DNA of 64,000 nucleotides from CAWBYL01 sp963793025 (GTDB lineage Bacteria; Actinomycetota; Acidimicrobiia; Acidimicrobiales; Acidimicrobilacustridaceae): contig CAWBYL010000001.1 in the NCBI GenBank assembly GCA_963793025.1, positions 248,001 to 312,000 of the forward strand, written 5' to 3'. This document shows positions 26,136-34,539 of the stretch, piece after piece (the stretch's first letter is position 1; every line of letters starts with the position of its first letter). The notes under the pieces were generated by a model. It did not search any database. It saw only the letters and a list, made by a program, of their open reading frames with translations, and was not told where the DNA came from. The position numbers and the translations under genes were made by a program.

Positions 26136-28361
26136 TCAGTCGGCGTGGCCGGGCAACACGCGATAGGCGTCGTAGATGCCGTCGATCTCCTTGATGGAGC
26201 CGAGCACCGAGTCGAGGTGGGAGGGATCACCGAGCTCGAAGTCGAAGCGCATCTTGGAGATGCGATCGGAGCCGGTGACGGTGTTGCACGACACGATGTT
26301 CACGTGCTGGTCGGCCAGCACCGCCGAGACGTCACGGAGCAGGCGGGAGCGGTCGAGGGCCTTGACCTCGATGGACGCCACGAAGACGCCACCGATGTCG
26401 GAGTCCCACTCCACGTCGATCAGCCGGTCCGACTGACCGACGGCCAGCGAGACGGCGTTGGCGCAGTCGGCCCGGTGGACGGACACCCCACGGCCACGGG
26501 TGACGAATCCCATGATCTCGTCGCCCGGCACCGGCGTGCAGCACCGCGAGAGGCGCACCATGACGTCGTCGAGGCCCTCGACGTGCACCCCCGACGAGCT
26601 ACCTCCGGCCTGGGTGGACCGTCGAGGGGCCCGCACCGTGGTCGGGAGCTGCTCCTCCCGACTGGGGTCGAGGGCCTCGAGGTAACGACGGACCCGCTCG
26701 GCCACGGCCTGGGCCGAGACCTGCTTGGAACCGACGGCGGCGTGGAGGGCGTCGAGGCTGGGGTACTTCATCGACTCGGCCACCTCCTCCAACGTCTTCG
26801 ACTGCTGGATCCTCTGGACCGGGAGACCTTCGCGGCGCATGGCCTTGACGAGGTCCTCGGTGCCGTCCTCGATGGCGTCCTCCCGCCGAGCCTGGGAGTA
26901 CCAGGTGCGGATCTTGTTGGCCGCCCGGTGGGTGACCACGAACTTGAGCCAATCGCGCGACGGCCCGGAGCCGCCCACCTTCGACGTGAAGATCTCCACC
27001 GAATCGCCCGACTGCAGCTCGGAGTCCAGAGGGACGAGGCGGCCGTTGACCCGGGCCCCGATGCAGGAGTGACCGACCTCGGTGTGGATGGCGTACGCGA
27101 AGTCGACGGGCGTGGCCCCCTTGGCCAGGGTGATGACCTTGCCCTTCGGCGTGAAGACGAAGACCTCGTCCTGTTCGAGGTCGATCTTCAGGTTGGCCAT
27201 GAACTCCGTCGGATCGGAGGTCTCCTGCTGCCAGTCGACGATGCGGTTCAGCCACGCCAGGTCGGCGGTGCTGCCGTGGTTGTCCTTGTAGTTCCAGTGG
27301 GCGGCCACGCCGTACTCGGCCCGCTGGTGCATCTCGAGGGTGCGGATCTGCACCTCGAGGGGCTTGCCCTGGGGCCCCACCACCGTCGTGTGCAACGACT
27401 GGTAGAGGTTGAACTTGGGCATGGCGATGTAGTCCTTGAAACGGCCCTGCACCGGCTTCCACGTGGCGTGGATGGAACCCAGCGCGGCGTAGCAGTCCTT
27501 CACCGTGTCGACGGTGACGCGGATGCCGATCAGGTCGAAGATGTCGTCGAAGTCGCGACCCTTCACGACCATCTTCTCGTAGATGCTCCAGAGGTGCTTC
27601 GGGCGCCCGGTGACGTCGGCGCTGATGCGCAGCTCGGTCAGCCGCTCCCGCACGTCCTCCAGCACCTGGGTGAGGTAGATCTCGCGCTCCGGTGACCGGG
27701 TGGCGACCATGTGGTCGATCTCGGCGTAGCGCTTGGGGTGCAGCGAGGCGAAGGAGAGGTCCTCGAGCTGCTGCTTCATCTCCTGCATGCCGAGGCGGTG
27801 GGCCAGCGGCCCGTAGATGTCGAGCGTCTCCTGGGCGGTGCGCTCCTGCTTCCACGCCGGCATGGCGGCGATGGTGCGCATGTTGTGGAGGCGGTCGGCG
27901 AGCTTGATGATCAGGACGCGGAGGTCCTTGGCCATGGAGACGAGCATCTTGCGGACGGTGGCCGCCTGCTGGGCCTCCTTGGAGTCGAACTTGATGCGGT
28001 CGAGCTTGGTGACGCCGTCGACGATGCGGGCCACGTCGTTGCCGAAGTCGACCTCGAGCTGCTCGAGGGTGGTGCCGGTGTCCTCCACGGCGTCGTGCAG
28101 GAGGGCGGCGGCGACGGTGACGTCGTCGAGGCCCAGTTCGGCGCAGATCTTGGCCACCGCCACTGGATGGGTGACGTAGGGCTCACCCGACTTGCGGTTC
28201 TGACCCGAGTGGGCCTGGGCGGCGAGGTCGTAGGCCCGCACGATGAGGGCGGTGGAGGCCCGTGGGTGGTGGACGTGGAACGCCTCGACGAGGGGCGCGA
28301 CCTCCACCGACGGAGGCGCGCTGTGGCGCCGCCACGGGAGGACCCGGTCGACGGTGGCCAC
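26136..28361 (-). CDS. relA: Bifunctional (p)ppGpp synthetase/hydrolase, RelA/SpoT family
   Basis: Stringent-response enzyme of 741 aa that makes and degrades (p)ppGpp. Order: HD hydrolase domain (YVTHPVAVAKICAELGLD, LLHDAVEDT, KLADRLHNMRT) at about 45-200; synthetase domain (VKGRDFDDIFDLIGIRV, YIAMPKFNLYQSLHTTV) at about 250-360; TGS domain (VFVFTPKGKVITLAKGATPVDFAYAIHTEVG) at about 405-465; zinc-finger/helical region with CCTPVPGDEI; and a C-terminal ACT domain. HD residues are present, so hydrolase activity is expected. The GTG start is 5 nt after the apt stop, as usual in actinobacterial apt-relA pairs. It is the last gene of the housekeeping block. Confidence 0.95.
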   Translation of the reverse strand: MATVDRVLPWRRHSAPPSVEVAPLVEAFHVHHPRASTALIVRAYDLAAQAHSGQNRKSGEPYVTHPVAVAKICAELGLDDVTVAAALLHDAVEDTGTTLEQLEVDFGNDVARIVDGVTKLDRIKFDSKEAQQAATVRKMLVSMAKDLRVLIIKLADRLHNMRTIAAMPAWKQERTAQETLDIYGPLAHRLGMQEMKQQLEDLSFASLHPKRYAEIDHMVATRSPEREIYLTQVLEDVRERLTELRISADVTGRPKHLWSIYEKMVVKGRDFDDIFDLIGIRVTVDTVKDCYAALGSIHATWKPVQGRFKDYIAMPKFNLYQSLHTTVVGPQGKPLEVQIRTLEMHQRAEYGVAAHWNYKDNHGSTADLAWLNRIVDWQQETSDPTEFMANLKIDLEQDEVFVFTPKGKVITLAKGATPVDFAYAIHTEVGHSCIGARVNGRLVPLDSELQSGDSVEIFTSKVGGSGPSRDWLKFVVTHRAANKIRTWYSQARREDAIEDGTEDLVKAMRREGLPVQRIQQSKTLEEVAESMKYPSLDALHAAVGSKQVSAQAVAERVRRYLEALDPSREEQLPTTVRAPRRSTQAGGSSSGVHVEGLDDVMVRLSRCCTPVPGDEIMGFVTRGRGVSVHRADCANAVSLAVGQSDRLIDVEWDSDIGGVFVASIEVKALDRSRLLRDVSAVLADQHVNIVSCNTVTGSDRISKMRFDFELGDPSHLDSVLGSIKEIDGIYDAYRVLPGHAD

Positions 28362-28366
28362 GAGGG

Positions 28367-28960
28367 CTAGTCCCTGACCCCGGGGGCCGAGGCCACCTCG
28401 GCGGAGGGCTCAGCGACCCCGTAGCTGGCCAGGGCCTCGATGGCGTAGCCGTCGATGGCCGAACGGCCACCGAGGAAGGCGAGCTCCATGACGAAGCCGA
28501 ACCCGGCGACGGTACCTCCGAGCTTCTCGACCAGACGGGCGGTGGCGGCCGCCGTGCCGCCGGTGGCGAGGACATCGTCGATGATGAGGACCGACTCGCC
28601 GGGGTGCACGGCGTCGCGATGGATCTCGAGGAGATCGACGCCGTACTCGAGCACGTACTCCTCGCGCTCGATGTCGAAGGGGAGCTTGCCCGCCTTGCGC
28701 ACCGGCACGAACCCGGCCCCGAGGCGGTAGGCCACCGGAGCGGCGAACACGAAGCCCCGGGCTTCGACCCCGAGGACACGGTCGATGGGCCGGCCGGGCA
28801 CGACGCACGACTCGATCAGCGCGTCGATCACCAGGGCGAAGCCCTCGGCATCGTTCAGCAGCGGGGTGATGTCCTTGAAGTCGACCCCGGGGCGCGGCCA
28901 GTCCGGGATCTCCCGCACCAGGCGGGTCACGGTCGCCGCCACGGCGGCCTGGGGCGTCAT
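28367..28960 (-). CDS. apt: Adenine phosphoribosyltransferase
   Basis: Purine salvage enzyme, 197 aa: adenine plus PRPP to AMP. The family pattern is complete: IPDWPRPGVDFKDITPLL, GVEARGFVFAAPVAYRLGAG, VRKAGKLP, and the PRPP-binding VLIIDDVLATGGTA. A C-terminal tail of about 20 residues (AEPSAEVASAPGVRD) is an extra. It lies between secF, 43 nt upstream, and relA, 5 nt downstream, an order conserved in many actinobacteria. Confidence 0.95.
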   Translation of the reverse strand: MTPQAAVAATVTRLVREIPDWPRPGVDFKDITPLLNDAEGFALVIDALIESCVVPGRPIDRVLGVEARGFVFAAPVAYRLGAGFVPVRKAGKLPFDIEREEYVLEYGVDLLEIHRDAVHPGESVLIIDDVLATGGTAAATARLVEKLGGTVAGFGFVMELAFLGGRSAIDGYAIEALASYGVAEPSAEVASAPGVRD

Positions 28961-29003
28961 GCGCCCACGGTACAGGCTGGAACCGACGGTCCGACCGACG
29001 TGG

Positions 29004-30173
29004 TCAGCGCTTGCGGCCCTTCTTGCGGGGGCGAGGCGGGATCACCGTCGAGGTCGGGGCCGGCCGGGTCGGGCGACCCTCGACGACGCCTTCGGCGGCA
29101 CCGTCGTCGGCGGTCGTGGCTGCAACATCGGCCTCGTCGACCGCCGATGATCGGACCTCGACCGGGCTTGCCATCCGAGTGCCGCCGGGGGTGGCCTCGT
29201 GGCGGCCCACGGGGACGTCCACCGCGACGCCCTGGGCGATCAGCCGCTCTCGGATCGCCTTGTTCTTCGGTTCACGCTCCTTGAGCATGACCAGCACCGG
29301 AGCGGCCACGAAGATCGACGAGTAGGCGCCCACGGTGAGGCCCACGGTGAGGGCGACCGAGAACTCCCGGAGGGTGATCGCCCCCATGATCCCGGCCCCC
29401 ACGATGAGCATGGACAGCACCGGGATCAGCGAGGTGATGGTGGTGTTCAACGAGCGCAGCAGGACCTGGTTCATGGACAGCGTCGTCATCTGGGCGTAGG
29501 TCATGCGGCCGTTCTGGCCGACCAGGCGCTCGTTCTCCTTGATCTTGTCGTCGACCACGATGGTGTCGTAGATCGAGTAGCCGAGGATGGTGAGGAAGGC
29601 GATCACCGTGCCCGGCGTGACCTCGAACTGGAAGACCGAGTACACGCCCACGCTGATGATGACGTCGTGGAACACAGCCACGATCGCCGCCACCGCCATG
29701 CGCAGCTCCAGGCGGACGGTCAGGTAGATGAGGATGGCGATGAAGAACAGGACGAGGGCCCGGATGGCCGCCCGGGTGATGTCGTCGCCCCACGAGGCGC
29801 CGACGGTGGAGACGCTGACCTCGGACACGTCGGTCTGACCCAGGTCGGCCATGGTCTGGCGGACCTCCGCCTCGTGCTCGAGGGTGGCCTCGGGACCCTG
29901 GACGCGCAGCACGCTGCTGCCGACGATCTGGATCTTGGCTCCGCCCTCGCCGACGGCGGCGAGGGCCGAACGGGCCTCGTCCACCGACACTCCCGAGGCC
30001 TGGACCTCCCAGGAGACCCCGCCCTCGAAGTCGATGCCGAGGTTCAGCCCCCGGAAGAAGAGGGAGCCCACCGAGATGAGCACGAGCACGGCGGACAGCG
30101 CGAGGGAGCGTCGCCACCACTTCATGAAGTCGATGTTGGTCTGGCCCCGGTTGAGCCGGCCGATCACGCTCAT
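29004..30173 (-). CDS. secF: Protein translocase subunit SecF
   Basis: RND-type accessory component of the Sec translocon, 389 aa, six helices. Visible: FFRGLNLGIDFEGGVSWEV (the FxGG periplasmic motif after TM1), LTVRLELRMAVAAIVAVFHD, YSIYDTIVVDDKIKEN and SLNTTITSLIPVL, the signature order of SecF. A hydrophilic C-terminal tail of about 80 residues ends in a basic PRPRKKGRKR. The ATG overlaps the secD stop (ATGA). The frame upstream of this start overlaps secD and is not coding. Confidence 0.95.
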   Translation of the reverse strand: MSVIGRLNRGQTNIDFMKWWRRSLALSAVLVLISVGSLFFRGLNLGIDFEGGVSWEVQASGVSVDEARSALAAVGEGGAKIQIVGSSVLRVQGPEATLEHEAEVRQTMADLGQTDVSEVSVSTVGASWGDDITRAAIRALVLFFIAILIYLTVRLELRMAVAAIVAVFHDVIISVGVYSVFQFEVTPGTVIAFLTILGYSIYDTIVVDDKIKENERLVGQNGRMTYAQMTTLSMNQVLLRSLNTTITSLIPVLSMLIVGAGIMGAITLREFSVALTVGLTVGAYSSIFVAAPVLVMLKEREPKNKAIRERLIAQGVAVDVPVGRHEATPGGTRMASPVEVRSSAVDEADVAATTADDGAAEGVVEGRPTRPAPTSTVIPPRPRKKGRKR

Positions 30174-31885
30174 CGCGACGCTCCCGTGGTCGATGGACGC
30201 GAGGGCGGCGGTGCGCTCCCCGTCCGAGAGGTCTGGATCTTCTCCGCCGGCAGGCCGAGCAGGGACGGATGGGCGAGCAGCATCCGGGAGCGGGTGGCCA
30301 GCTTCACCACCGGGCGCATGTAGGCCCAGGAGGTGAGCAGGTCGAGCGCGGTGGAGAGGCCGAGGTAGAAGGCGAAGCCCCGAACCGGTCCGACGGTGAT
30401 CCACCACAGCAGCCCGGCACCGATGAGGGAGGCCACGTCGGCCTTGACGATGGTGGAGAAGGCCGACACGAACGACTTGTCGGTGGCGCTGCGGATGCTG
30501 CGCCCGTCCTGGATGTCCTCTTTGAGGTGCTCGTAGTACACGACGTTGGAGTCGAGCGACACGCCGATGGACACGATGATGCCGGTGATGCCGGCGAGGG
30601 TGAGAGCCAGTCCGTTGTTGGTGCCGAGCCACGAGATGGTGGACCACAGCAGGGCGCCCTCGATGGCCAGCTTCACGATGGCGAAGAGTCCGAGCACCCG
30701 GTAGAAGGCCACCATGTAGATGGTGACGGCGATGAGCCCGACGAGGCCGGCCACGAGTCCGGCCCGCAGGGCGTCCTCGCCCAGGGTGGCGGACACGATC
30801 TGGGCGGTCTGCTGCTCGAGCTCGACGGGCAGGGCGCCGTACTTCAGGGCGGTGGCCAGGTCCTTGGCCGAGCCCTCGTCGAAGCTGCCGCTGATCACGA
30901 TGCCGTCAGCCGAGAACGAGGCCTGCTGGATCACGGGGGCCGAGATCACCCGACCGTCGAGGACGATGGCCAGCTGGCCGGTGGGGCAGGTGGTCGAAGG
31001 CGGGTTGCACTGCCCGGCGGCGGCGTTGAACAAGTCGATGCCGTCGGAACCGCCCTTGAACACGGGGGCGACGGTCCACTGCCCCTGGGGGTTCAGCACG
31101 GCCCGGGCCGTGCTCAGCGCGCTACCGGTCAGCAGGCGGGGACCGACCTGGTACGTGGTGACGAGCCTGCCCTTCTCGCACTCGGGGAGCAGGGCGGTCC
31201 CGGTGGGATTGAGCTGCTCGCTCGGCACCCCGGTGACGCAGTCGGCGTCGGTCAGCCCCTGAGGAGTCGCCGTCGCGTCGGGAGCGACGGTCGTGGTGGT
31301 GGAGGCGGCTGGATCGACGGTGGTGTCGGTGGTGCCCGTCGTGTCGGCCTGGGCCAGCTCCAGGCTGACGTCGCCGATCGTCGGCGTGGTGACGGACCCG
31401 CCGCCGGCAACTTCGCCGATGCCCAGCCCGAGGCCCTGCTCACCGGTACCGGCCACGGTGGTGGTCGTGGAGTCGGGACTGGTGGTGTCGGTGGTGTCGG
31501 GGCTGGTGGTGTCGGTGCTGACCGTGGCTCCGGCGGGGAGCGACGCCAGCACGGGCCGGAACTGCAGCTCAGCGGTCTGACCAACGAGGGCCAGGGCTCG
31601 GTCCTTGTCCTTCACGCCGGGGATCTGGATGAGGATGTTGTTGCCCTGCCGGGTGATCTCCGGCTCGGCCACGCCGAGGGCATCGACGCGCTGGCGGATG
31701 ATTCGGATGGCCTGGTCGAGGGTGTCACTCTCGACCTCGCCCTTGGGCTGCAGCACCACCGAGACACCGCCCTGGAGGTCGAGCCCCAGCAGCGGCTTGT
31801 TGCCGGCGACGAGGGTGTAGGTCAGCGCCAGCACAGCCACGATCACCAGCACGACGAGCGAGCCGAAGCCCTTCATGCGCTTCAC
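30170..31885 (-). CDS. secD: Protein translocase subunit SecD (with Thr-rich insert)
   Basis: 571-aa partner of SecF that uses the proton gradient to complete protein export. TM1 is near the N-terminus, followed by LGLDLQGGVSVVLQP, the first periplasmic subdomain (IRQRVDALGVAEPEIT, IQIPGVKD), the second (LAIVLDGRVISAPVI, GSFDEGSAKDLATALKYGALPVELE), and five more helices with GITGIIVSIGVSLDSNVVYYEHLKED. About residues 115-220 form a low-complexity Thr/Ser/Asp insert (DTTSPDTTDTTSPDSTTTTV and more) inside the periplasmic domain; expanded inserts here recur in actinobacterial SecD. GTG start overlaps the yajC stop. Confidence 0.95.
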   Translation of the reverse strand: MKRMKGFGSLVVLVIVAVLALTYTLVAGNKPLLGLDLQGGVSVVLQPKGEVESDTLDQAIRIIRQRVDALGVAEPEITRQGNNILIQIPGVKDKDRALALVGQTAELQFRPVLASLPAGATVSTDTTSPDTTDTTSPDSTTTTVAGTGEQGLGLGIGEVAGGGSVTTPTIGDVSLELAQADTTGTTDTTVDPAASTTTTVAPDATATPQGLTDADCVTGVPSEQLNPTGTALLPECEKGRLVTTYQVGPRLLTGSALSTARAVLNPQGQWTVAPVFKGGSDGIDLFNAAAGQCNPPSTTCPTGQLAIVLDGRVISAPVIQQASFSADGIVISGSFDEGSAKDLATALKYGALPVELEQQTAQIVSATLGEDALRAGLVAGLVGLIAVTIYMVAFYRVLGLFAIVKLAIEGALLWSTISWLGTNNGLALTLAGITGIIVSIGVSLDSNVVYYEHLKEDIQDGRSIRSATDKSFVSAFSTIVKADVASLIGAGLLWWITVGPVRGFAFYLGLSTALDLLTSWAYMRPVVKLATRSRMLLAHPSLLGLPAEKIQTSRTGSAPPPSRPSTTGASR

Positions 31886-32361
31886 CGGCCGTCCTCCGAT
31901 CGCGCCTCGGCGTCGGTCAGGTCGACGCCGGCGTCGGCTTCGTCGTCGGCTCCGATGTCGCCGTCGACGTCGGTGCCGCCGTGGGCGTCGCTGTCCGCCT
32001 CTGGGTCGGTCTCGACCTCGGCGACGTTCGCCGGAGCGGCGTCACGGATGTCGAGCGCCGGCTCGGACGCGTCGTGACCGTCGTCCGCAGTCCCGCCGGC
32101 GTCGCCGACGAGGTCGAGAGCCACCTTGGAGGCCACCGCCCGGCGCGCCACCTTGATGGTGACGCCAGGGGCGATCTCCAGCCACACGGTGTCGTCGGTG
32201 ACCTCGGTCAGGATGCCGTAGACGCCGGCGCCGATCATCACGTCGTCGCCCACCTCCAACGAGGCCACCAACTCGTTGTGGCGCTTGAGCTCGCGTTGCT
32301 TGGGGCGGATCAACAGGGCCCACATGGCGCCGAAGAAGATGACGATGAGCAGGATGGCCAT
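31882..32361 (-). CDS. yajC: Preprotein translocase subunit YajC
   Basis: Single-helix Sec accessory protein, 159 aa. The helix MAILLIVIFFGAMWALLIRP is followed by the family block QRELKRHNELVASLEVGDDV then GVYGILTEVTDDTVWLEIAPG. The C-terminal 70 residues are an acidic disordered tail rich in Asp, Glu and Ala, longer than in enterobacterial YajC but common in actinobacteria. Start is the ATG just before the helix; the frame extends upstream without a ribosome site. The stop overlaps secD (GTGA), giving a yajC-secD-secF operon. Confidence 0.93.
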   Translation of the reverse strand: MAILLIVIFFGAMWALLIRPKQRELKRHNELVASLEVGDDVMIGAGVYGILTEVTDDTVWLEIAPGVTIKVARRAVASKVALDLVGDAGGTADDGHDASEPALDIRDAAPANVAEVETDPEADSDAHGGTDVDGDIGADDEADAGVDLTDAEARSEDGR

Positions 32362-32488
32362 GGGTGCGGAACTCGGTCGCTCGGAGGTGGTTCGGACGGC
32401 AAACCCGGCCACGTTACCGCTTGTGCACCGGTGTCCCGGGGCACCGACCACACCACCTGACCGGAAGATGAACGAGTGGTGTCGGGGT

Positions 32489-33619
32489 TCAGGCCCACGC
32501 CTCCGCCACCGACCGACGAAAGCCGTCGTAGGTCCCGGCGGCGATGGCCACTCGGGCCCGGTCGATGAGCCCCAGCAGCCAGTGCACGTTGTGGATCGTG
32601 GTGAGGCGGGCCACGGTCGGCTCCTGCACCATCAGCAGGTGGCGCAGGTACGCCCGGGACCAACGGGCGCAGGTCGAGCAGGTGCAGCCGGGCTCGAGGG
32701 GCTCGGGGTCGCGAGCCCACTGGGCGTTGCGGAGGTTCAGGCGGCCCTGGGTGGTCAGGATGGTGCCGTGGCGGGCCAGGCGGGTGGGCAGCACACAGTC
32801 GAACATGTCGATCCCGAGGGCGACGGACTCCACGATGCTCACCGGGTCCCCGACCCCCATGAGGTACCGGGGCTGGTCGTTGGGCAGCTCGGCGGTGGTG
32901 GCGGCGAGGGCGGGCAGCATCTCGTCGCGGGTCTCACCCACCGAGAGTCCGCCGATGCCGTAACCGTCGAAGTCGAGCTCGACGGTGCGACGCGTGCTCT
33001 GCACCCTCAGGTCGACGTCGATCCCGCCCTGCACGATCCCGAACTGCGCCTGCGTCGACCCCTCGGACCGAGCCGGAGCGTGGGCCGCCTTGGCCCGTCG
33101 CGCCCACAACGCCGTGCGGTCGACGGCGGCCTGGATCACCGACCTCTCCGACGGGAGCGGGGGGCACACGTCCAACACCATCTGGATGTCGCTCCCCAAC
33201 GCCTGCTGGATGGCCACGCTGCCCTCGGGGGTGAGGTGGTGGGTACCGCCGTCGTAGGTGCTGCGGAAGGTTGCGCCCTCGTCGGTGACCTTCGGCTCCA
33301 GCGAGAAGACCTGGTAGCCGCCGGAATCGGTCAGGACGTGGCCCTTCCAGTCGGCGAAGCCGTGGAGGCCGCCCAGCTCGGCGATGAGGTCGGCTCCCGG
33401 CTTGAGCATCAGGTGGTAGGTGTTGCCCAGGATCACCTCGGCGCCGAGGTCCTCGAGGTCGGCCGAGGAGAGCGTGCGCACCACGGCCCGGGTGCCCACC
33501 GGCATGAAGCACGGTGTGCGGAACGTTCCCCGGGCGGTCGTGACCATACCGGTGCGCGCCGCGCCGTCGGTGGCCGACGGCGAGAAGCGCAGGACGTGGT
33601 CGGGGTCGTCGGATGTCAC
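32489..33619 (-). CDS. tgt: tRNA-guanine transglycosylase
   Basis: Bacterial TGT, 376 aa, exchanging the wobble guanine of GUN-anticodon tRNAs for a 7-deazaguanine on the way to queuosine. TIM-barrel motifs: NTYHLMLKPG, LTDSGGYQVFSL (general base Asp region), GIVQGGI, GGLSVGE, and the nucleophile block GIDMFDCVLPTRLARHGT. The Zn site is CTCSTC with a later His (IHNVHW). GTG start. In this family's usual actinobacterial order it directly follows queA; here a heliorhodopsin gene lies between them. YajC follows 127 nt downstream. Confidence 0.95.
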   Translation of the reverse strand: MTSDDPDHVLRFSPSATDGAARTGMVTTARGTFRTPCFMPVGTRAVVRTLSSADLEDLGAEVILGNTYHLMLKPGADLIAELGGLHGFADWKGHVLTDSGGYQVFSLEPKVTDEGATFRSTYDGGTHHLTPEGSVAIQQALGSDIQMVLDVCPPLPSERSVIQAAVDRTALWARRAKAAHAPARSEGSTQAQFGIVQGGIDVDLRVQSTRRTVELDFDGYGIGGLSVGETRDEMLPALAATTAELPNDQPRYLMGVGDPVSIVESVALGIDMFDCVLPTRLARHGTILTTQGRLNLRNAQWARDPEPLEPGCTCSTCARWSRAYLRHLLMVQEPTVARLTTIHNVHWLLGLIDRARVAIAAGTYDGFRRSVAEAWA

Positions 33620-33673
33620 GGGCGGGCAATCTAGGCCGGACCAACGCGGCCGTCGGTGAGGGAGCGTCCCGGA

Positions 33674-34480
33674 TCAGGTGGCGAGGGTGCCGCCGTAGAT
33701 CTGCCAGGCGAGGGCGCTCTTGGCCACCAGGCTGAGCACCACGTACACCTTCTCGCCATACAGATAGTCGGCGAAGCGTCCCTTGCCCCGATACTGCAGC
33801 CACTGGTTGAGGGCGAAGCAGTTGAAGAGCAGGAACAGCGTCACGAAGATCACGTAGACGAAGGTCGGAACTCCTTCGCCCTCGCTGTTGGTCTGCGAGG
33901 TGACGAGGGCGATGGTGATCACGATCCAGGGCACCGCGCCGGCGATGCACCCGAACACGAACGGCCACCAGTTCACGCGGTCCCGAGTGCGGTTGACCTG
34001 CTCCATCACCAGCCCGAACAGGATCATCGAGGCGTTGACCCCGAAGAGGGCGATGACGGCGTACAAGTTGGTGATCCCGGTGAGCAGACCGATCAGCACG
34101 ATCATCAGGGAGGCGCTCACCGAGTACTCGACCCAGCGGGCCACGTTGAGCCCCCGCAGGAGGTTGGCCTCGTACCACCCCCGGACGCCGGGCGCGGCGA
34201 CCAGCAGGTGGTCGGCGGCGGCGAGGAACAGGAACACGGCGATGCCGAGGGGCAGGCTGAAGTCGAAGAACGTCGTCGTCACCGTGAGCGGGGAGCCCGG
34301 CGGTCCGGTCTGCACGGCGGCCACGATCGGGATGGCGAACGAGGCACTGATGACGAGGATGACCACGCCCTGGACGAGATGAGCCAGGCCGACCCCGAGG
34401 TTCCAGACGCGGAGGTTGTCGAGGCGATCGCGCTGGTCCGGGGTCGGATCGACGGCAGCTTCGTCGTCAGGTGTCACCAC
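33674..34480 (-). CDS. Heliorhodopsin
   Basis: Seven-helix retinal protein of 268 aa of the heliorhodopsin family, a light-sensing rhodopsin clade with inverted membrane topology. The retinal Schiff-base Lys is K254 in VVLSLVAKSALAWQIYGGTL (TM7). The counterion is E118 in the hallmark RWVEYSVSASLMIVLI (TM3). The two family histidines are present, H34 (GLAHLVQGV) and H91 (AADHLLVAAPG). The TM6-7 linker FALNQWLQYRGKGRFADYLYGEKVYV is also diagnostic. Positions align with the founding protein 48C12 (H23, H80, E107, K241), a comparison from memory. Signalling role and partner are unresolved for most members. It lies between queA (59-nt gap) and tgt (54-nt gap) on the same strand; no retinal-synthesis gene is visible in the window. 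GTG start without a clear Shine-Dalgarno. Confidence 0.93.
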   Translation of the reverse strand: MVTPDDEAAVDPTPDQRDRLDNLRVWNLGVGLAHLVQGVVILVISASFAIPIVAAVQTGPPGSPLTVTTTFFDFSLPLGIAVFLFLAAADHLLVAAPGVRGWYEANLLRGLNVARWVEYSVSASLMIVLIGLLTGITNLYAVIALFGVNASMILFGLVMEQVNRTRDRVNWWPFVFGCIAGAVPWIVITIALVTSQTNSEGEGVPTFVYVIFVTLFLLFNCFALNQWLQYRGKGRFADYLYGEKVYVVLSLVAKSALAWQIYGGTLAT

Positions 34481-34539
34481 GGGACTCGACCGTAGGTCCG
34501 TCTCGGGAGCCGATGTCGGGTCGAGGGGCCAGCAGTCGG

